Shown here in pieces: positions 1-6,000 of a stretch of DNA of 6,604 bases (positions are counted from its first letter, which is position 1; each line of letters starts with the position of its first letter). This DNA is from Candidatus Omnitrophota bacterium (GTDB lineage Bacteria > Omnitrophota > Gorgyraeia > 2-02-FULL-51-18 > JAGOUK01). The translations under genes were made by a program, and so were the position numbers. The DNA lies in the NCBI GenBank assembly GCA_018061225.1, contig JAGOUK010000075.1, positions 1 through 6,604 on the forward strand, written 5' to 3'. Below the pieces are notes generated by a model, which had not been told where the DNA came from, did not search any database, and was given only the letters and a program-made list of their open reading frames with translations.

Positions 1-3000
1 TTTTGGACCGGGCGGAACGTGCGATAGATGCGATTTCTGGCGAGATGTTCACGGCGCAACTGAAAGAGTTATTTGCCGCGCGTACGGAGCATGAAGCGGG
101 CGACCTATCGACCGTTCGATATTTTGAGCGGATTCTGGCGGCCGGGACGGAACACGGCGTGACGTTGAGCGGATATAAAAATCTTGGGCTGCTGCGCCGG
201 TTGGTCAGGGACGAATCTAAGATCGATGAGGCCCGGCTGGCGGCGGAACAAACCGAAGTGATTGGAGCGATTTCGGCAGAGGACCAGCGTGAGCTTGGGC
301 AGCCTGATTCGGGCTTGAGCCCTGTCGGCGTTCTGGCGTACTGGCAGAGCGCGCGTGAGCGCGGTGCGTTGATCAACAAAGGTTCTCAGTTAGAGCAGTA
401 TCTTAAGTATTTGCGCCGTTGCCGTAAACTCGACGCGGCCGAAGTGAGCGGCGAATTGAGTCATTTAGAAAAAACCATCTTCAACGCCTTGGCCCGTTCC
501 GAGGATGCGCGGACACTGCTGGAAATTATCAGGCGTTTTGAGACACTGCGGCACCTGCTGACACTTCAGGCTGTGCCGGACGACTTTGCCGCGTATCAGG
601 CGAATCGTTCCGCGTATGATTCCGCTCGGCTGACCGCGTTTCTCAACGCCCGCATCCACGCGCTGGGACGGTATTACGACAAAGCGGTTTTTTTGGATGA
701 GGACTTTGAACAAGCGGAAAAGAACGCCGCGGCTTTTTACCAAATATCCGCCCGCCGCGATTCGGCCATGGTCAGCAATCTGGTCGACCGGATGAATGCC
801 GCGGATGAAAAGCAAGCGGTCCTCGTGGCTGGCGGATTCCACGCTCCGGGACTTGAGCGGGAGCTCCGGACCCGCGGTATTTCGTATCTTCTGGTTATTC
901 CTGCCGTGACTCATCCCACTGACACCGCGCTATATGAAAAGCGTCTGTTGGCTCAAAAAGCATTCTTCCGAAGTCCCAGCACCCCGACCGTTGCCGCATT
1001 GGCCGAACGGGCGGGATCGGAACCGGCAAAAAAATCGTTGATGCTTCGTCCGCTCTCGGCCGCCGCGCGCATGCACGATGCGGACGCGATCGAATCTCTG
1101 AATGAGCTTGGAATCAGCAGACCGGACTATCCGGCTGTGGTTTCTGAAGCACCTGCGGTTGCTCAGCCCGCGAATCTGAATCCTATCGTGTCGCACGCTT
1201 TGGATATGCCCGTTTCGGATCATGTGCGGGAACTCCTCAAGTCATGGCTTTACCCGGGCAAAGCTTTTGGCGCGCGGTTGGCGGCTGACTCCAAGGCGGC
1301 AGGCGGACGAACGGACGTTTTGCGGGTGATCATGGTCTCAACTGCGCTCGTGTATGCGGCGTATGCGGTGGCTGGGATTGTCGGCGGATTGACCGCCGCC
1401 GCGGCCGTCTCGGCTTGGAGGGGAAGTGCCGGGCTGCGCCTCGGCCGGATCAAAACCGCGATCTTTGCCCTGGCGCTGTCCGCCGTATTTTTGTTGGGCG
1501 CGTTGGATTCCAGAGTTCAGGAACTATCCGATTTTATTCAATTACGGCATCTGAGCGTTGAGCAGAGGCGTAATCTCATGGACCGGTATTTGCGGATTGC
1601 CGTCGAGAACGAGCTTGCTTACGATCTGTTTGGCGCGCCGTTGTTTGGGGCCGAGCACAAGGCCGCCGTTACCTCGCTTCGATTGTTTTTTGCAGAAACA
1701 GAAACGAGCAACCGACACATCGATCAGGAGGGCGGTGAGGCGGTGTACCCAGAGCAGCTAGAACCCGACACCATTAAAACAGTCTTGATCCGAATGTTTC
1801 GGGATGATGCTGACGGCCATTTGGTGTCTGCATTGCTCCAGAATCTTCAAACATCGGGCCGGATAGATTCCGACTTTGCGGATGAGTTGCAAAGTCTCAG
1901 CCGGCGCGTGCTTCAGGAGCGCGTTAGTAAGCAGCACGATGCGACCGTCATGACCGACCTAATGCAATGGATACATCCGAAACTCGAAGGAACGGATGCG
2001 GGCAAATGGAACCGCCGACAAAAAGATTTTCATAACCTTATGTTTCATCTCAATCTTTATTATGAAATGAAGACCAAAGGTCTTGCGCTGCCTGACGCCG
2101 AAGACGCTGCCGCGATGATTCATTTTTACAAATTAGTGTGGCGGCCGGGTAAGACAATCCTGCCGAGATTAAGACTGAAGCTTTGGAAGTTAAAGCCGCT
2201 CATGCGGCCCACTGCAGAAATCCGCGTCCACGCGGAGGCGGTCGCGCGAGAGTTTGGAACGCGAGCGGACTTCGCCGATGATCTGGACCATGCATTTATT
2301 CTGATGGGCCGCGCGCGCAATCGGGCACAGAAGGGCGAGTGGAGCGGAATGTTCTGGTACCAAGGTTTTGCCGGGTGGATGCTGGAACGGGTGCAGACCG
2401 AAACCCGCAGCCGGTCGTCCGGACAGTCAATTATGGAGGAAGAGGCATTTATTGACGAGGCGCGTCAGGCCCTCGAAAAAGATCGAGCTTTTTATCGGAC
2501 TCGAACCGTCCCGCCTGACTGGGGAGGCGCGCGGATGGCGGACCATGGCGCTGCTAAAGAATTGCATGAAGGTGCTCGGGCCGCGGATCAGTTTAAATAT
2601 TTATTTGCGGATGATTCGAGGCAGGTGCTTGATTTTGTATTTGGCGATACCGGTGTGAATCCTGAGGACATTGAGATGCTGGAGACGGAGGCGCGGGGGC
2701 GGCAGGGGAATATGAGAGGGATTCGAAATATTAGGATCATGAAAATACGAAAAATAGGAGATGCGGATACCAAGACATTATTCATGAAGTTCTACTCCGC
2801 GGTTCGTGATGCGGACGCGGCGAGTCAGGAGATCCTGAGTGAGGTGGCTTATCATCGGGCCATCACCGGACACTTTGGAGCGGACGCGCCGGTGATCCGC
2901 GCCATGGCCATTAACGACCTAAAGAGCCAGTGGGCATCCGAGAACGGTATTCACAGTTTGGAGATACAGGAAATGGCTCCGGGCGGTGAATTAAATCGAG

Positions 3001-6000
3001 AGGCCCCATTCACACGGATACTATGGCGGCAGGCGGCATTATCGCTGGGACGGCTGCATCAGCACGTTTTTGACCGGGATCTCTTTGTGAGGGTTGGCGG
3101 GCGCCGCGGGGGTCCGAATCTGGCGATTAAACGAGCGCATGTATTTGTTGATGACACTCCGAACCAAGAACGCGTGACATTTATCGATCTGGGTCATGCC
3201 CTACCCGCCGATACCGCCAATGCGCGGCACATCGAAGTAGAAGAGGAGTTATTTCTGGATCTTTTTGAAGACATGTTCGGTCAGGGTTTGGTGGACCGGG
3301 GCGAATACCCCGATATCAGGAGCGCCAGGTTAGACTTTGAGAGTGAGTACAAGCGCGGCTTGGCGGATCGGGCTGAAGGCGCGCGGATGGCGGCGGTCGC
3401 CAGTCGCGGAAAGTACGGGGATGAAGAAAATCAGGATTCCTTCTTACAGATCGACCTTGGTGAAGGGTGGAATGTGTTGGCGGTGTTTGACGGCGTGGGC
3501 GGCTCGGAGAAGGGTGCGCAGGCCAGTCAGGCCGCGAGGGACGGGGTTAAGGATTACTTTGATGATGCGGATGTGCGGGAGCTGCTACACGGAATTTTAA
3601 CGCCCAAGTTAGAAAAATCAATATCACCACTCTCTGCGGTGCCTACGCCACACTCTGAGATTCCGTTAATCCTTGAAGATGCTATAGCGCGTGCGCAGGA
3701 AAAGGTTCGCGGAGTGAAAAGCGGCGATAAGTACTCGGCGACCACGGCTCTCATTGCGCTGGTGCGGTCAGACTGGGATGTTGCCGGGAACTCCGCCGCC
3801 TGGACGATCAACTATGGGGACTGCCAGTCTGCCGTATGGGACCCTTCGAGGCCGGACCAGTTGCGGCTCGTTGGAATCGCGAATATGGAACAAGGTCTTT
3901 CAAAAAAAGGCCAACGACGGCTGAAGTGGAATCAGAATTACCTGGCGGATTTGGACGATGCGCAGGTCATTAGCTCGATTTACGACTTTGAGGCCGCCGC
4001 GTTAGAGGGTACGGGCCATTCCCACGCCGAGCCGGAGGATCGGGGCCGGCTCCTGAATCATTACAGGAGATTGAGAGGTCAGGGGATTCATTTACCCTTC
4101 ACCTGGAAGCAGGCTGAAACCTGGATCTACCGTCGCATGACCACCGCAATCGAAAACGGCCAAGGCAGCTTTGTCTGGCCATCCGGTGTTAATGAGACCC
4201 GGATCCCGCCCGGAGGCGTGCTTATGCTTTATACCGATGGGATCGGAGATAATCTGACCCGCCGCGAAATTGCGCGTGTGGTTGAGAGGAATTTTGGCGC
4301 GTCACCAGCGCCGTCCTTCAGAGGGGACTGGCGCACGCCCGAAATGCGTCTGGCGGATGATCTGATCTGGGCGGTGCATGATCCGACTTATGTTATTCAT
4401 CCTATGCCGGGCAAGGACGGTTCCAAGCCAGAGCATTATTCGGCCGATACCCGCGGAACGGTCGATCCCAGGCACAAGCGGGACGATGCGACCGTAGTCG
4501 TGATCAGGAATAGGCCGACGGCTCCGCCCGCCGCGGCGCGGATGGCGGACCATTTAGGCAGCGGCAAAATGACGCGCCGGAGCGCTCTGGCCGCGATCGC
4601 GGCGGCAGTTGGCCTCCGTCCGGACCGCGCGCCCGGGTCGGATGCGGGAGGACGTGTTCTGTCCGGATGGTCCGGTCGGGTTTATCTGTTGGATTCCGGT
4701 GAGATTGTACCGGCGGGACGCACGCTTACCGAAGGACAGGCCCGTGTCCTGTCTGCAGACGACGCGAGTTTGAACGTATCCCCGATCTGGGATGGCGAAT
4801 GTAATCTTCTTCTGGTCCGGTCAAGATCGCTTCCGGGTGTAATGGGTGTCGCGCATCTTGCGAACGGGGATGAAGCGCGGAGCCGGGCGGCCGGTTTCCC
4901 GCAGCGGTTCAGTAGGGCGGAGGTTGAGGAACAATTTGATGGCCTTATGGGTCATCTGGCCGCGGTTGGGATCACACCGGAGGACGCGAAGGCGCAGCTG
5001 ATTCGTTACGGACCCTCGCACGTCGAAAATGTCGTTGAGGGCAGGCCTTTTATGGACGTATGGAAAGAAGTGCTCACCGCCCGGCTCGGAGCGGCACCCG
5101 CGGAGCGGGAAGTGAACCCTGTTCCGCGAACGGTCGGAGATCAGGCAGCGGACCGGCACAACGTGATGCGCAGGATGTGGTCCAATCTGGTTCGTCGGGA
5201 TGATGAGAGCTTTGAGATCCGGTCTTATGCAGATGCTGGCGTTCTCGATAGTTACGGGAACGAGATCACCCTGGTGAGTTCTCAGCCCGTGTTGCGGGCG
5301 GAAGTGACGCCGGATGGGTTGACGGACAAGCCCCTAATCAGCATTCAGGAAGAGATCTGGGAGCTGATCGCCGCCGGCGCGACAGGGCTCACCGGTATTC
5401 TTCTGGGCGGATACGGGCTCAGCCTGCCGGTCCGGCTGCTCCGGTCCCGCGTTCCGATCAACCGGCCGAACCTGATCGGATTGGTCCGTTCGGATCTGAA
5501 GAGCCTGAGGGGCTCGTTCCGATCACCCGGATCCGGCGAGGGCATGGACCGTTCGGCCGCGCGGATGGCGGCATGGGTTGACCGAGCGATTCCTGTGGTG
5601 TGGAGCAATGAACTGCGCCAGGCGATCCGCCAGAACAGCGCCGACGTGCACGCGGCCGCGTCAGATATCATCCGCCAACTGGGATCTATGGTTATTGAGA
5701 ATAATATCCGAGACATGAACGTAGATGCTTACGTCAAAGCGCTTGAACGCGGTTTTGGAAACGCATTGAGAGCCCGAATTGCGGACATAACTGATTTTGA
5801 GAGCCGTATCATAGGATTCTATAGATTCATGATGTCGTCCGACACCTCCAGCGGATATCTCAACGGGTACAGTTTACGCGAGGCTCAAGATTTTAGAGCG
5901 ATCCTGGCCGAAGTGCTTCAGCATGAATGGACGCAGGAATCCGACGAGGACGCGCTCGAGGACGAAGTCGTCAGCTACGCGGCGGATGTGTTCAGCCGCA

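Larger units (their letters stand above)
969..1319 (+). other. Low-complexity linker (residues 323-439)
   Basis: This stretch is rich in Ala, Pro, Ser and Glu, lacks a recognisable domain, and separates the GGFH module from the membrane hairpin. It carries the two least perfect copies of the border motif, AARMH (354-358) and GARLA (423-427). Between them lies a short possible helical segment with the pattern DAIESLNELGIS. The composition suggests a flexible tether. No function is assigned. Confidence 0.6.

Noticed and set aside
465..914. Antisense open frame of 149 codons
   Set aside because: It overlaps fully with the continuous + strand frame that carries the GGFH module. Its product is Arg/Gly-rich with no motif; it is a composition-driven shadow.
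1028..1034. A7 tract in slippery-heptamer register (codons gca aaa aaa), near the AARMH motif
   Set aside because: A -1 shift would reach a stop within about two dozen codons, but I see no clear downstream hairpin or upstream purine stimulator. A second A7 in the same register at 3902-3908 sits inside the PP2C domain, where a shift would be destructive, so chance is likelier.
1384..1398. Small GC-rich inverted repeat (GGCGG/CCGCC)
   Set aside because: It lies inside the membrane-hairpin coding region, has no following T run, and is explained by Gly and Ala codons; not a terminator.
2571..2588. GARAAD (residues 857-862) as another border motif copy
   Set aside because: The codons (ggt gct cgg gcc gcg gat) differ from the near-fixed set, Met/Leu is replaced by Ala, and it lies only 15 residues after a perfect copy; probably coincidental.
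4569..4571. ATG 4569 as the start of a separate Tat-exported protein
   Set aside because: No good ribosome-binding sequence precedes it and the frame is continuous from the PP2C domain, so a separate gene cannot be supported; retained only as an internal signal-like segment.
4821..5159. Antisense open frame of 112 codons
   Set aside because: It lies opposite the CheD-like module, whose + strand frame has coherent hydrophobic and motif patterning; the antisense product is Arg/Pro-rich without a domain.
5345..5716. Antisense open frame of 123 codons
   Set aside because: It lies opposite the membrane segment, the AARMA motif and the start of the Fic module. Ser/Arg-rich low-complexity product, no recognisable domain.
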